Assembly: GCA_964006375.1 (NCBI GenBank)
Contig: OZ023269.1
Span: 126,764,723-126,828,722 of the forward strand
Reading direction: 5' to 3'
Origin: Tillus elongatus
Taxonomy: Eukaryota > Arthropoda > Insecta > Coleoptera > Cleridae
Length of the DNA: 64,000 bases
Part shown: positions 22,099 to 34,402 of the stretch, piece by piece
Numbering within the stretch: the first letter of the stretch is position 1
How the letters are laid out: each line of letters opens with the position of its first letter
The notes under the pieces: generated by a model
What the model saw: the letters and a program-made list of their open reading frames with translations, nothing else
Told to the model about the DNA's origin: nothing
The model's database searches: none
Translations under genes and position numbers: made by a program

Positions 22099-22955
22099 GA
22101 TCGGCCTTAGATGAGGATCGCAGACTCATGGAGGGTTCTGTCTCCGTGCATCTCTAAAAAATATCAGACTGGGAAAGTAGAAATCTTGTACAATTCAACC
22201 CCACCAAATCTCAGTCTTTCTTTCTCATAAGAGATACACCAGCCCTAGACACATCACAATGAACAACCAAGTTATTCAAAGGAATGAGTGATTTTCACAT
22301 GTTGGCATTTCTGTGGATCGAAATCTCAGTTGGCACCAACATGTCACATCAATTGCAGAAGCGATTGCTAAGAAATTAGGTTTCCTCTTCCGGACTCGCA
22401 AATACTTTTCACCAGCTAATCTCTATACCTTATATACTTCACAAATAAGGCCCAACCTCGAATACTGCTCCCACATCTGGGGTACCGCTGTCGCTTCCAC
22501 ACTCGTTATCTTGGATTCCATTCAGAGGAGAGCTATACGTCTCATCGGTGACCCTACCTTCACCAAAACGCAGGATCCCTTGCCCACTGACGTGCCGTTG
22601 GTGACCTCTCTCTCTTTTATAGATATCTGCACATGCACTGCTCAGAGGAGCTTTCTTCCATAGTTCCTTCACCTGCTGCCCCCAACATATCTACCAGGGG
22701 AACAGAGCGAATGCACCCTTTCACTATCTTGGTCACCAGAGATAGAACATCTTGTTATGCCCGCTCTTTTGTCCCGAGGACTTCCAAGTTGTGGAATTCC
22801 TTGCCGGCAAATGTTTTTCCTTATCCTCCGAACCTCCAAACCTTCAAGTCCAAAATTAACAAGCTGCCTCTTTCCTCCTTGTCGACACCCACGGTACGAT
22901 AGTATGTAGGTTGTAAGCCCTCGTGGTGTGTTGTTGAAAATTAAAAAAAAACATA
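22099..22955 (+). pseudogene. LINE family J, 3' fragment copy J1
   Basis: It covers the end of the RT (thumb region, 'HVTSIAEAIAKKLGFLF', 'QIRPNLEYCSHIWG') and the C-terminal tail ('RTSCYARSFVPRTSKLWNSL', 'NLQTFKSKINKLPLSS'). The reading frame shifts near 22,560. The 3' UTR contains 'cacggtacgatagtatg' and 'gccctcgtggtgtgttg' and ends in an A-rich tail at 22,945-22,955. The family resembles Jockey/CR1-group LINEs. It is 5'-truncated: endonuclease and palm are absent. Confidence 0.85.
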
Positions 22956-23029
22956 GAGTTGATACAAATTTACAACTGACGAGACACATGTTGGAACGAC
23001 TTTCTGAAAAACAAAGTTGCGTTAGCCTT

Positions 23030-24080
23030 CTTTTTAAATTAATGAATTATCTGCAGACCATGATAGATCCTCGGCGTGGACAACTTCAAGATATTTATTA
23101 GAGTTCACCACTTTCGGGTGTTGTTGGTTAATAAAGTAAGGTACTTAAGAGTAGCACTCACATGAAGCATCACACATTTGTCAATGTTCAAAAGTCACAT
23201 CCAATTTTCAGACCATTCTTTGATAGATGATGATGTTGATACAGTAGGGGATTTGTGTAGGGTTTTACATCGTCTACACAGGCAGAAGAATAAGTTGATG
23301 CATTATGGGATTTGTGTAGGGTTTTACATCGTCTACACAGGCAGAAGAATATGTTGATGCAGTAGGGGATTTGTGTAGGGTTTTACATCGTATACACAGG
23401 CAGAAGAGTTTGAATAAATGGCGTGATTCAGATGGGACATGTAAGCTAGACTAGCGAAAAGACTAGCCCCTAGCATTATTCCGCTCTTGACTGGATACAA
23501 AGAAGAACAGCATCCTTATGATTTCACACAAAACTGCCTCATCGGCAAGAAAGCTTCTATCCATCGTAGTAAATTGCCGCAGCACCTAGAGGTTGAAGTT
23601 GGTGAAGCAGCCTTCTAGTAGCAACTTTATCAAAAGCTTTCGAGAAGTCGTGGTAAACTTTGTCAATGGGTATCTTGTGAACAAGTGCTTTTGTTCAGAT
23701 ATCAATGCAGGAGAAAATGTTGCGATTAGCGACATGACAGGGAAAAATCCATGTTGATTTTTAAGCATTGCGCCAATATAAAGCCAAAAGGCGCGCATTG
23801 TCTTGCATATCACAGCCTCGCTGATTTTTCTGGCGATGAGAAGCAGTTGTTGATATTGAGCTTATCATCTTTTTTAATATTTCTGTGATAGATGCTACTA
23901 TCCACGATTTAGAGAGCTTATGGCACCGAAAAGCTGACTCCATAATAAGCGATAAGTGGAGGCTGAGTGTTTCTGTACAATGTTTGAGGATTACTGGTGG
24001 TAATTGGTTTTGGATTGGTTGCCCACCTGCCATATTTTCCAGATTTAGCACTGCCAAACTATTATTTATTCCCAAAGCTT
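23030..24080 (-). pseudogene. Jockey/CR1-type RT fragment with triplicated motif C region
   Basis: From 24,080 downward the minus strand gives 'LPPVILKHCTETLSLHLSLI' (RT finger region), then 'VYHDFSKAFDKVATRRLL' near 23,650 (motif A with its catalytic Asp), a damaged motif B near 23,470, and motif C as 'DDVKPYTN' within a three-copy 59-bp repeat (23,235-23,411). A weak 'YLEVVHAEDLSWSADN' thumb-like block follows near 23,090. Stops and frameshifts are frequent. It is a different family from J, judged by motif wording. Confidence 0.7.
23235..23411. repeat. 59-bp tandem repeat, three copies, over RT motif C
   Basis: 'gttgat' starts at 23,235, 23,294 and 23,353, and each unit contains 'atttgtgtagggttttacat' and 'acacaggcagaagaa'. 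The units differ by a few bases. Since 59 is not a multiple of three, the duplication itself breaks the reading frame. Confidence 0.95.
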
Positions 24081-24957
24081 AAAAAATTTAAAAGGTAAAC
24101 GATTTTAGACAAACAAAGAAGTTATATGTGCCGTTGAGAAATGATTTGAAGACCAAGATAATATTTTTAAAGGGGTTATAATTACTGTATGAACGTTCTG
24201 CTCTGTAACTTTTAAGAGGACGTTATGTAAATAAATAAAATTTTGATACATTTCAATACTTCCTCGTATGCTTATGAAGAGAGTGTTTCCAACAAAACTA
24301 TTTAATTGTAAAGTTCTTTCATGATCACAAAACTAAATAAGCTACTAATGAGTGAAAAGTAACTTTAGAGTATAATTCAATTTGTCTTGTTAATATGCAC
24401 CCTAACAGTCTACGAATACTTGTTCAGAAAAGTAGGCGCGCCATTAGAGCTGGCTTTATATTAAAAGCTTCACTAAAAGCTCATATGGTGCTAAAAATTA
24501 AAAGCTGACGTGGTTGTTAACTAGCTAGGCCAGGCTGAACAACCTACTAACTATATACTACACTTCTCTTGTATCTACTTGCATTTGTTTTGTTTGTTCT
24601 GTTTTTTTACAGCAGATGGTCACCATCCCCTTTAATTTTGCTTACAATAGAGTACGCCCTAGCTAAAAAAGTGGACAATTTCATGTAGGTACAAATCGAT
24701 GGTGTTTATTGAACTGTGTAGCTGTTTATTACAGGGTATAAAAAACTTTTTTAACAGGGTGCTGTTATATTTATGGCCTTTGCGATTTAATTACAACATA
24801 GTTTGTACCGTTGGTGAAATAATTACTCTTGTGTTAACTAGAAATGTAGTCTGTCGGGCCATATAGCTTTTTTATTTGATATTTAAGGTGGTATATATGT
24901 AAAGTTGTTTTCACAACTATTTTTTCTGCAAAATTTCAGTGACAGAAAGTGATAACT

Positions 24958-24962
<5 letters not shown>
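24081..24962. other. Spacer without recognisable genes
   Basis: AT-rich sequence. Near 24,733-24,765 two 'acagggt' words occur close together and may be worn mariner-type ends, but no element could be delimited. Confidence 0.35.

Positions 24963-25044
<82 letters not shown>
24963..25044. repeat. (TA)41 microsatellite abutting mariner copy 2
   Basis: A pure TA array whose last TA is immediately followed by the terminal 'caggtgagcattg' of the mariner copy. Confidence 0.97.
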
Positions 25045-25047
<3 letters not shown>

Positions 25048-26176
25048 GTGAGCATTGAAAACGAAACAGACCGATTTGCGTCCCGAGAAAATTTTTTTTT
25101 AAGAAACGCTGAAACACGTCAATTTTAATATTGAGGGGGACATGTTTTGGCATAAAACTCAACTGTGTCACATCAACCCGTTGAGGGTGGTGATAACAAC
25201 CCTTATATTTTAAATAGGGAACATGGGTCGAATGCTACATCATTTGAAAGCTCTTTCTTTTCTGAATTCAGCACACTCATTTTTTTGGAAGTTTTATCAA
25301 TTTGTTTAAAAATCATTCACAGTTGGAGTTGCAAGAACGTATTTCATTCATTGTGATAATAAATGCACTAATTAGTCAATTTTTTGTTGAAAAAACTAAA
25401 AAACAAAACGAAACGTTCAAAAATGTTTATTCAGCTAAGTAAGTGTTCAAATTGTTGACCACCAGCTTCCATACAAAAGTACAAATTTTGTTCAAAACGA
25501 GCTCTGACATTCTGGAGCATTTGTGGAGTTATTAGACGGCATTCTTCAACAATGCGTCATCGTAATTCTTCCAGAGACTCCGGTTCTGTTGCGAAAATTC
25601 TACTCTTTAAATGGCCCCATACAAAGAAGTCTAAAGGAGTTAAATCCGGTGATCTAGGGGGCCACTCAATAGCACCTATATGCCCAATCCATTGTCCTGG
25701 AAACTCTCCGTTCAAAAACTCCATAACACGTTGTGAAAAATGCGGAGGAGCTCGTTTTGTTGAAACACTAATTGATTTTCTTGATAGCGATCATCATTTT
25801 CAACAATGTCAATTAGTAGAGGGTAAATGATATCTTCTAGTAACTCCAAATACGTTTCGCCACTCAAATTTTCATCAAGAAAGATTAGTATGATTAAACG
25901 GTCTCCAAAAATGCCAGTCCAAACATCCAATTTCTGTGGAGTTTGAGGGTGGACTTTCTGAAACTTTCTTGGATTATTATCTGCCCAATAACGACAATTC
26001 TAACGATTGACTGTAGAGTTTAATAAAAACGTACACTCGTCTGAAAAACAGATATTGAACAGAAAGTTCCTATTATCAGCTATTCGTGCAGTCATAACTT
26101 CACAAAACTCCAGCCGTCGATCAAAATCATCTTCATTCCGTTATTGTACAAGATGAATTTTATACGGGTGAACCAA
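25045..26176 (-). mobile_element. Mariner-like (DD41D) element, truncated copy 2
   Basis: It matches 4,470-5,590 of copy 1 throughout: inverted repeat (25,045-25,330), then minus-strand transposase C-terminal and central parts. Similarity stops near 26,176, after 'acaagatgaattttatacgg', so the transposase N terminus and the other inverted repeat are missing. Frameshifts break the frame; where copy 1 has QQVGAPPH this copy reads QQN and then loses frame. Both copies lack the second catalytic Asp. Confidence 0.88.
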
Positions 26177-26224
26177 AATTACTTTGAAAATTTGACAACT
26201 TTTCCCCTTCAACCCTTCAAACGT

Positions 26225-26284
26225 CAAAGTGAACTGGGTTGGATTTGCTAGAGAGGAGGTCATTGATGTGGAGAAACAAAGTAG
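26225..26284 (-). pseudogene. LINE J micro-fragment (RT, before motif C)
   Basis: On the minus strand about 55 bp encode 'TLFLHINDLLSSKSNPVH', which corresponds to the stretch just before the motif C position in copy J3 (31,588-31,640). Neither neighbour is J sequence. Confidence 0.6.
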
Positions 26285-26497
26285 TTATTACTGTCAAACA
26301 CGTGATTTCGTCACTTTTCTAATTGCGAGAATTTTGTGATCAATGGGCCTTCAAATTCGCTGGAAACGTTTACCCAACCATTTTGAAAGTCCAGCTTTCA
26401 TTTGAAAACTTGTTATGTCCACAGACTGCTAGAGTTTTTCTAAATTATCGATATAAATTTGAACACCACAATTTTCACATTTGAACATTACTTATTT

Positions 26498-26499
<2 letters not shown>

Positions 26500-26577
<78 letters not shown>
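26500..26577. repeat. (TA)39 microsatellite
   Basis: A pure TA array in AT-rich sequence; no element end is recognised at the borders. Confidence 0.97.
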
Positions 26578-26580
<3 letters not shown>

Positions 26581-27543
26581 TATAAATAAAGTGGTGTTAT
26601 GAATTTTTTTTCACTAGCGGCTCACTGTTTTCATTACATCTTACATAATTTAGGTATATTAGGTTTTAATTAATGTTTTATTTCTAAATAAGTCCTATAC
26701 ACCAGGTTCATTTAGAAGTCTTATTTATTCGACTACAAAAAAATCTCGCATGGGAAATGATAAAAAATGTCCAATTAAAAATGTAATTTGTATTCAAATT
26801 TGTTACGTCTACAACGTAATGGTTCAAGAAGTGTGGACGATTTGATCTAAATTGCCGTCTCTAGATTCGTGACAATATATGCAAAGCTGGGAGTTTTCCA
26901 AATGAAATATTCATTGAAGTTTTACAAAACGTTACATTATATTTGATCAAAAGGGTACATTAATGATGAAGTGTTAAAATCAAAGCTAAGGCTTGCTACA
27001 ATATGATACGGAAAGATATAAGTACGCAGGAAATTGAATTAAAAACACTATAGGTATGGCGGTAGCTCCATTGAAAAACACAATCAGACAAACCATAATA
27101 CAATGATTTACCTTTTGTTTTAATCGGAATTGACAATTTATATGTTAAGCTAATTTTGATTGTAAAGAGCTTTGTGTTGATTGTTAAAAAAATATCGCCG
27201 AACTTTCCGCGAGCCAAATTTTTTGGTCGGTTCAAACAGTTGAGTTCTCCTTGGGAATTTTTAGTTTTGTTTCTCAAAAGTTCTGTATCTTTGAACCGTG
27301 ACTGACATGGAATTTTACACACCTATCGCCATAACCAGTAACGCATGAGGAATACCCGCATTAAAGAAACACAATCAAACTGCATTCGCAGACAAAGACA
27401 AAGGCGACTTACTACATCTTCCACAGTCCAGGAAACCTTCCAACTGAAACAAATGAACAAACATAAATAAATGTAAGTCAAAAACCTTTATAATTGCCCA
27501 GCACCTCTAGCAATGCACACAGATCACACGCCATCAAACAACA
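26578..27543. other. Spacer; one unassigned 108-codon frame
   Basis: The minus-strand frame 27,322-26,996 is open for 108 codons but has no recognised motif, signal peptide or repeat. It is recorded here, not as a gene. The rest is AT-rich. Confidence 0.3.
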
Positions 27544-27690
27544 CCCACGGAAATTAAAAATATTATTGAAAATTTACCAACCAACAAAGCTCCTGATCCC
27601 GATCGAATCCCCAACAGAGTAACAAAAAATTTATCCAAAAAACTTATTTTACAGCTTATGTATATAATCCACGCTATACTATACTGGTAG
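27544..27690 (+). pseudogene. Jockey-type RT finger fragment, plus strand
   Basis: The plus strand reads 'EIKNIIENLPTNKAPDPDRI' followed by 'PNRVTKNLSKKLILQLMYII', the conserved opening of Jockey-group reverse transcriptases (a K-A-P-G-x-D-G-I-type motif, here K-A-P-D-P-D-R-I). Homology ends at about 27,690, where the opposite-strand fragment begins. Confidence 0.75.
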
Positions 27691-28316
27691 TAGGCTAATG
27701 ACTTGTAGTTATGAGGGAACAGCGGTTCTTTGCTGGATTTCGGGATGTTGATAATGTCTGCAAGTTTCCACATGGAAGGAAAATGTTGAAATCGCAGCAT
27801 GGCATTCATAATCATAACTAGGAATACCACAGCTGTGCGGGGGAGGTTTTTCAGGGCTACGTTGGAGATTCCATCGTATCCCGGAGCTTTCCATTTTTTA
27901 ATGATTTGATTATTTGGAAAACTTCTTCGAAAGTTGTGGGCTCGATGGTTGTGTCTGGGGTGGCGCGAGGCACACTTCTGACGTAGCGGTGCGTTTTTGC
28001 TACATCCGACAAATCAACGTTGTTATAATTCGGACTGAATTGCAACTCCAGATGATCTGCGAATGGAGTAGCTTTCTCCGCATCCGTGTATACGACACCG
28101 TTACGGCCGTGAAGTGGGGATATCGGAAGTTTTTGGGAGCGAAGGGCTTTTGCCATTTGCGAGATGAAATTGTCTTGGGCGGACAGGGTTTGCAGGCGCT
28201 CCTCCCATCGATTGTTGCGGAGTTCTTGTAGGGCGGATCGTACTTGTTTGATGAGTCTGTTTGAGTCCAGTTTGTCGGTGGGGTTTCCGGTGCGTTGAGC
28301 TATTCTTCGCACGCGT
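27691..28316 (-). pseudogene. Jockey-type LINE fragment: EN-RT linker and RT fingers
   Basis: From 28,316 the minus strand encodes a linker ('RTGNPTDKLDSNRLIKQVR', 'ELRNNRWEERLQTLS'), then 'HGRNGVVYTDAEKATPFADH', 'TTFEEVFQIIKSLKNGK' and, after a frameshift near 27,880, 'AMLRFQHFPSMWKLADIINI'. This is the usual order in Jockey and related elements between endonuclease and RT palm. Catalytic motifs A-C are absent. It ends back to back against the plus-strand fragment at 27,690. Confidence 0.8.
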
Positions 28317-29535
28317 TTTTTTTTTCGAGTATCATTTCTCTGATACTGGACGGAAATGTAATTTACTCTGCGTAGCGCTCACCTATTTATACTGCCCATA
28401 GAGATACTAAACCCTCTACACTCTTCTACACCTGTCACTTCTGGTCCCTTGTAGAAATATCATTCCAGAGTGTTCGCTGTTACCAACACACTACAACTGA
28501 CCATAGACGCAACAAAGTCCATAAACTTAATTCTAATAGACAAATGTGACACTATATTCAAAATTCAAAAGTCGAGATCTCCTTATTAGTGATTTTTTTT
28601 AGGAAAAGCCCCAAAAAAGCGAATTCACAGGCAATGTGTGACACAATCAAGTTAATGTGGTATTGAGGCACGAACATTTTTATGAGAGAGGTGGCAATTT
28701 ATGATACATTATTTTCACAGATGGAAAGTTTGTACTTTATATTAAAATTTGATATCACAACTTTCGCAAATAAATCTGTTTTTTTATTTTGCATATAAAG
28801 TTTCAGTTGGATCACCTAGTATTTTATGTTTACTTGATTCATCCTGTACATATTTAGATTTTTGCTTAACAGTCTAGCTTAATTACTTTATCTTGAAGGG
28901 CTAAATTAAAATACGAAAAATATTCCGTTTACTTTTGTACAATAAAGAATTTAAAGGAGTAAATTGTAATGACTCCTTCATTTTTCATTTCCTTTCAAGA
29001 GCCTGCATATTTATTTATTTATACTGTTTACTTTCCTTTAACAAAGCACAAAGTAAAAGTAAATTATGTGTACTATTTTATCTTCCTTCTTCTGTTTCTC
29101 ATCACCAAAAAAGTTTGTACGTAACAATAAAAAGGTTATGTCTTATTAATTCTGGGGTTATTTCTATATAATCAAAAGCTCTGAACACAGCAAGAGCGTA
29201 ATTGTAGCCAATTTTCATTAAAATATTTCAAATCGTTAGAAATAACAAAGTATGTAATTAGTTTTGGTAAGTAATACAAATGTGTTGTGAAAAAAAACTT
29301 ATTCGGTGCTCATCCCAGCTGTTGACGAAAGGAAGGTTATAAATTTCGCCGGTATCTTGCTTTTGTAAATACCTTAAATAAGTTCGTTAACCAGCCCAAC
29401 CTAACTCATTATTTTGGAAATTTTATATTTTCTACCGGGAAATTTGTGTCTCTTCGAAAATAACAAAGTTATTTTGGCCAAATTCTAAATACAAGTTGTT
29501 TCTTTAGAGATTAGTACACTAAGTGAAGATTAAAA
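28317..29535. other. Spacer with small repeat A pieces
   Basis: 28,548-28,600 matches the end of repeat A ('aagtcgagatctcc', 'attagtgattttttt'). 29,183-29,240 is a worn repeat A terminus ('cacagcaagagcgtaa'). 29,330-29,480 vaguely follows the A body. No gene is recognised. Confidence 0.45.
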
Positions 29536-29539
29536 CCTG

Positions 29540-29605
29540 TGATGAGCACATGGAGAACTCAAACCAACACAACACATAAGCGTCATCAGGGGATGAAAAC
29601 TTTTG
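29540..29605 (-). repeat. Family C fragment
   Basis: It shares 'tgatgagcac', 'acaacacataagcgtcat' and 'caggggatgaa' with other C copies. On the minus strand CCCCTGATGACGC is intact, but the rest of the ribozyme-like core is deleted. Confidence 0.55.
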
Positions 29606-29617
29606 ATTTTTCATTTT

Positions 29618-30060
29618 TTTTATATTTCAACAACACACCACGAGGGCTTACAGCCTAAATACTATCGTACCGTGGGTGTCGACAAGGAGGAAAGAGGCAA
29701 CCGACTGCAAAGGCCTACGCTGCTCTCCCTTGGGGATCGGTTTTTGAAGATCCTAGCCATTCCTTATTATGGACATTGAAGTCACTAAGAATAGTGACCT
29801 CGGAGGAAGGATATTCAGAAATCAGATGGTCGGTTTTTTCAGAAAGGTAGTCGAAGAGCTGGATAAAGTTGTTGTCAGAAGGTTACCCGTAAATGCAGCA
29901 GATGAAACTAGTTGCAGCCCTGAGAGAGAGAGAGAGAGAGAGTTTCAACCATAATATGTCTTTTCTTCCAGCTTCTAAATTGGGAAGTCTGGTGCAGGGT
30001 AGATTTCTACGGAGGTATGCGCACACACCTCCATGCAATCTAAAGGAAGTAAGGAGCTCA
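29618..30060 (-). pseudogene. LINE J copy J2: endonuclease joined directly to the 3' end
   Basis: The 3' UTR (29,618-29,702, including 'cgtaccgtgggtgtcgac') is fused at about 29,702 to endonuclease sequence running to 30,060. The latter encodes the GDFNVHNKEW-type motif (reading from 29,800). All of the RT is missing. A (GA)n run (29,927-29,941) lies within the EN part. The EN portion also forms an inverted repeat with the start of copy J3. Confidence 0.75.
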
Positions 30061-32483
30061 ATCAATATCCTTCCTCTGAGGTCACTATTCTTGGTGACTT
30101 CAATGTCCATAATAAGGAATGGCTAGGATCTTCAAAAACCAATCGACAGGGGAGAGCAGCGGAGGCCTTTGCAGTTAGCAATTGTTTAGCCAATATGGTT
30201 CATCAACCTACTTATTTCCTCGCATCCCAACACAGAGCTCTAATCCCTTGGATCTCCTTCTTACTAGAAAACCTAAATGCTATAAGACATCAGTCACCGC
30301 CCCTCTTGGTCGCTCGGACCACGGCATGGTCACTGCTTCCTGCGGAATGTAACCAGAGGTCACACAGTCATCAGACCCACGTATCGTTTGACACTACAAC
30401 TCCGCAAACTGGGACGAAATGCGGGATTACTTTTCCTCATTTCCATGGGCGTATGTCTGCTTCTCTCATCCTGACCCCTCTGATATCTCGCAAAACGCCA
30501 CCGAAATTATCCAAGCTGGTATGGAATTATTTATTCCACGTACACAGAAAACCTCTTCAGCTACTTAAAAGCCCTGGTTTTCTCAATCCTGTGACAGCAC
30601 CAGACTTGAAAAGGTCAATGCTCACAAAACGCTTCTACACAATCCCAGTCAGGAAAACCGTCAAACATTTAACGACGCAAGTAACCGCTATGTCCGCATG
30701 CTTTCTGAGCCAAAAGCTCGTTTAATACCCACATCAAAAACAAAGTCCTTTTAAGCTTCACCGGCAGCAAACCCTTCTGGACTCTTGCTAAATCTATTGG
30801 GAATAATTTCTGCAAGAGCACGTTCCCACCTCTTGTTTCTGGCGACGAAATTGTTTCTACCGCCCTGGGCAAGTCTGAACTTTTTGCCTCGTTTTGCGCC
30901 GGCAATTCTACTCACAACACACCTCCAAATGTTCAACCACCAACAGTCCCTAATGTCGCCCATAAAATGACGGATATCACTTTCAAAACTAAAAAGGTAC
31001 GAAAGATGCTCTCTTCTCTTGATACCAGGAAAGCCTCTGGCCTTGACGAGATCGCAGCAATTGTTCTCAAAAAATGCGCACCAGAACTTGCTCCTGTCCT
31101 GACTCGTCTGTTTCAGACATCTTACAATAGAGTACAACCTGTCGCCAACAAGAGATCCAAAGCGCTTTCTAACAGCTACAGGCCTATTTCTTTTCCTTCA
31201 GTCGTCTCTAAAGTGATGGAAAAGTATATAAACACCGAACTACTAAAATTTCTTGAAAAACACAGTCTAGTCCACAACAGGCTGTATGGATTCCCCCAGC
31301 GCAGATCAACTGCCGACCTCCTTTCCTTTATCACCCATTCTTTGAACAAGTCTATGTAACTACACGGTGAACACCAGATTGTCGCTCTAGACATATCCAA
31401 ATCATTCGACCAGGTCTGGCACGCAGCGCTGCTTTATAAACTTCCGGCCTATGGCCTACCACCAAAACTCTGTACCTGGACAGCAAATTTCCTCTCCAAC
31501 CGGAGCATTCATGTTGTCGTAGATGGCTATTCCTCTAAACTGTATCCAATTAATGCAGGAGCCGCTCAAGGTTCAGCTTTAGCTACTTTGTTTCTTCTCC
31601 ACATTAATGAAATCCGCTCCAGCACATCCAACCCAGTTCACAGTTACCCGGACGACAACACCCGCCACTCAAATATACAATATTCTAAGCCTCTCTGTTT
31701 AGCCCAATTAGATGAGGATCGCAGTCTCATGAAGGGTTATGTCTGTGTGGATCTTCAAAAACTATTAGCCTGGGGAAGTAGAAATGTTGTACAATTCAAC
31801 TCCACCAAATATCAGTCCTGCTTTCTCTCTCATAAGAAGTACACCAGCCCTAGACCCATTACAGTGAACAACCAAGTTATTCAAAGTAATGTGTCCTTTT
31901 CACTAGTTGGCATTTCTGTGGCTCGAAATCTCAATTGGCACAAATATGTCACATCAATTGCAGAAGCGGCTGCTAAGAAATTAGGTTTCCTCTTCCGGGC
32001 TCGCAAATACTTTTCACCAGCTAATCTCTATTTCTTATATACTTCACAAATAAGGCCAAACCTTGAATACTGCTCCCACATCTGGGGTGCCGCGGCCGCT
32101 TCTACACTCGCTATCCTGGACTCCAGTCAGAAGAGAGCTATACGTTTCATCGGTAACCCTACCCTCACCCAAAGACTGCCATCCCTTGCCCACCGACGTG
32201 ACCTCTCTCTCTCTTTTATGGATATCTGCATGGGAACTGCTCAGAGGAGCTTTCTTCCATAGTTCCTCCACCTGCTTCCCCCAACAGATCTACCAGGGGA
32301 ACAAAGCGAATGCAACCTTTTATTGTCCAGGTCACCAGACATAGAACATCTTGTTATGCCCGCTCTTTTGTCCCGAGGACTTCCAAGTTGTGGAATTCCT
32401 TGCCGGAACATGTTTTTCCTTCTCCTCCGAACCTCCAAACCTTCAAGTCCAGAATTAACAAGTTGCCTCTTTCCTTCTATAAA
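30061..32483 (+). pseudogene. LINE family J, longest copy J3 (endonuclease end to RT end)
   Basis: It starts inside the apurinic-type endonuclease with 'VTILGDFNVHNKEW' (GDFN motif). It continues through a linker, RT fingers (30,967-31,360, 'LDTRKASGLDEIAAIVLKK'), motif A 'ALDISKSFDQVW' (31,387-31,420), motif B region 'AGAAQGSALATLFLLHINE' (31,558), and motif C, which reads SYPDDNT instead of YADD (31,640-31,660). The thumb and C-terminal tail follow to 32,483. Multiple frameshifts and stops occur (for example 30,724 and 31,357), and a deletion lies near 31,137. The 3' UTR is missing. Jockey/CR1-group placement rests on domain order and wording. Confidence 0.85.
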
Positions 32484-33484
32484 AAAAGATACTTTTACAT
32501 TTAATAACAAAATCTAAATTAACATGAACCAGATATATTTGGTGGAAGAGATTTTATAAAGTAATTGAAGTTTTAGTGAAATTACATCGTTTGTTCAAGC
32601 TCAAATACATATGCATTCTCTTTAATAATGATGCAAAAACTAATTTGTTGAAAAACCGGAAGATATAGGTAGGCACTATTTGGATAATTAGTTAGTGTAA
32701 GGCATCAAATATTAAATGGTATAATTTCAGGCAGCTTCCGCAGTTTCTAAATGCACAATTTTCTGTTAGGTTTGTTCGTCTAGAATTCTGAGAAGGGTAA
32801 TTCAGCGGGCGTGAATGAAAAATAGTTTACCTAAAATCCCACGAAGCACTGTGTTCCTCTTTCCCACTTGCTAATTACCTTGCAAACTGTGTAAAATGGA
32901 CGAACAAATCCTGAAACCCTAAAAGCTCGACTCTGAATACTGAAATTTAAATTTCTGAGCTTGCGTTTGATACCGCATGTTACACTATCGCGATACTATG
33001 TTATATATACATATTTCAGCTGTTTCGAACACATTCTTGCAATTCTCTTTCTCTAAGTTTGCACCAGAAAACAATAGTTTCACAACTATTTTCTTTGCAT
33101 TTTTGAACGGATGCCATACATTTTATGTGCTTTATATGCGACATCTTAAGCATCATTGTAAATTGTTCTACATTTGTTACCTAATACAACTCACTTATTT
33201 AGCAGATAAGACAAATTTATTAGTCACGTGTTTTAGCTGCACACGTTGTCTGTATATTGCAGATTTTGTATAATCTACTACAAAATCCATATTTTCAACA
33301 TTTAATTTAATAGTTTGGTGGAATCTCGGCTGGAATACACAATCTTCCAATATTGCGAAAACTGCAGCTAGGAAACTTAGACTTTGTTTTGAGTTAACAG
33401 TTCGTTGAGTTTCCTACACTGACAGAAATACGTATGCGCTTGTAAAATTGTGCTCATGTATAGTGCGAATTTTCAATTCATCAG
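32484..33484. other. AT-rich spacer without recognisable genes
   Basis: A 98-codon frame at 32,977-33,273 is Cys/Phe-rich and unrecognised. No repeat from elsewhere in the window was matched. Confidence 0.35.
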
Positions 33485-33680
33485 TTTATGTCGCTCTTAC
33501 TTGGTAAAACCATTTCATACTAAATACAGATGTCGAGACATCTTCTATGGGTTCACAATTTCTTGTTTTCTTCTCTGTAACCGGTTTACGATGCCGTAAA
33601 ATGGCGAAACCGGTTATTGAGAAGAAAACAAGCACTTGTGATGGAGAAGTCCTTACATCTGGACTTACGAGTTTTTAACT
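33485..33680. repeat. Foldback repeat E, palindromic copy
   Basis: The arm 'cttgttttcttctctgtaac' then 'cggtttacg' is mirrored by 'gcgaaaccggttattgag' and 'aagaaaacaag'. A family E flank ('cttacttggtaaaacc', 'catactaaatacagatg') precedes it. Both arms carry the AAACCGGTTA phrase where a hammerhead stem III would sit, but the CTGANGA box is degraded on both strands. Confidence 0.7.
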
Positions 33681-33689
33681 TTCCAATTA

Positions 33690-33783
33690 GAGCCTCAGTG
33701 GTTCAGTGGTAAGAACGCGTGCCTCTGAACCGAAGGGTACCGGGTTCAATCCCAGCGTTCTCCTTTCACTTGTTCAGTACAGA
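33690..33783 (+). repeat. SINE S1, copy c (head only)
   Basis: The tRNA-like head is well preserved ('gcctcagtggttcagtgg', 'ccgggttcaatccca') and followed by 'gttctcctttcac', then it stops abruptly at a repeat A end. Confidence 0.8.
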
Positions 33784-33853
33784 ATTTTCTTTAAAAAAAT
33801 CACTAATCAGGAAATCCCGACGTTTCAATTTTGAAAACATTTCTTCAAATGAG

Positions 33854-34284
<431 letters not shown>

Positions 34285-34319
34285 AAATAAATAACACCAT
34301 TACCGTCACAAAAACTAAA

Positions 34320-34322
<3 letters not shown>

Positions 34323-34400
<78 letters not shown>
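34323..34400. repeat. (TA)39 microsatellite
   Basis: A pure TA array between the hairpin element and the A body. Confidence 0.97.

Positions 34401-34402
<2 letters not shown>

Noticed and set aside
26996..27322. 108-codon minus-strand open frame as a host gene
   Set aside because: No recognised domain, no neighbouring exons or splice context that could be argued, and frames of this length occur by chance in 64 kb.
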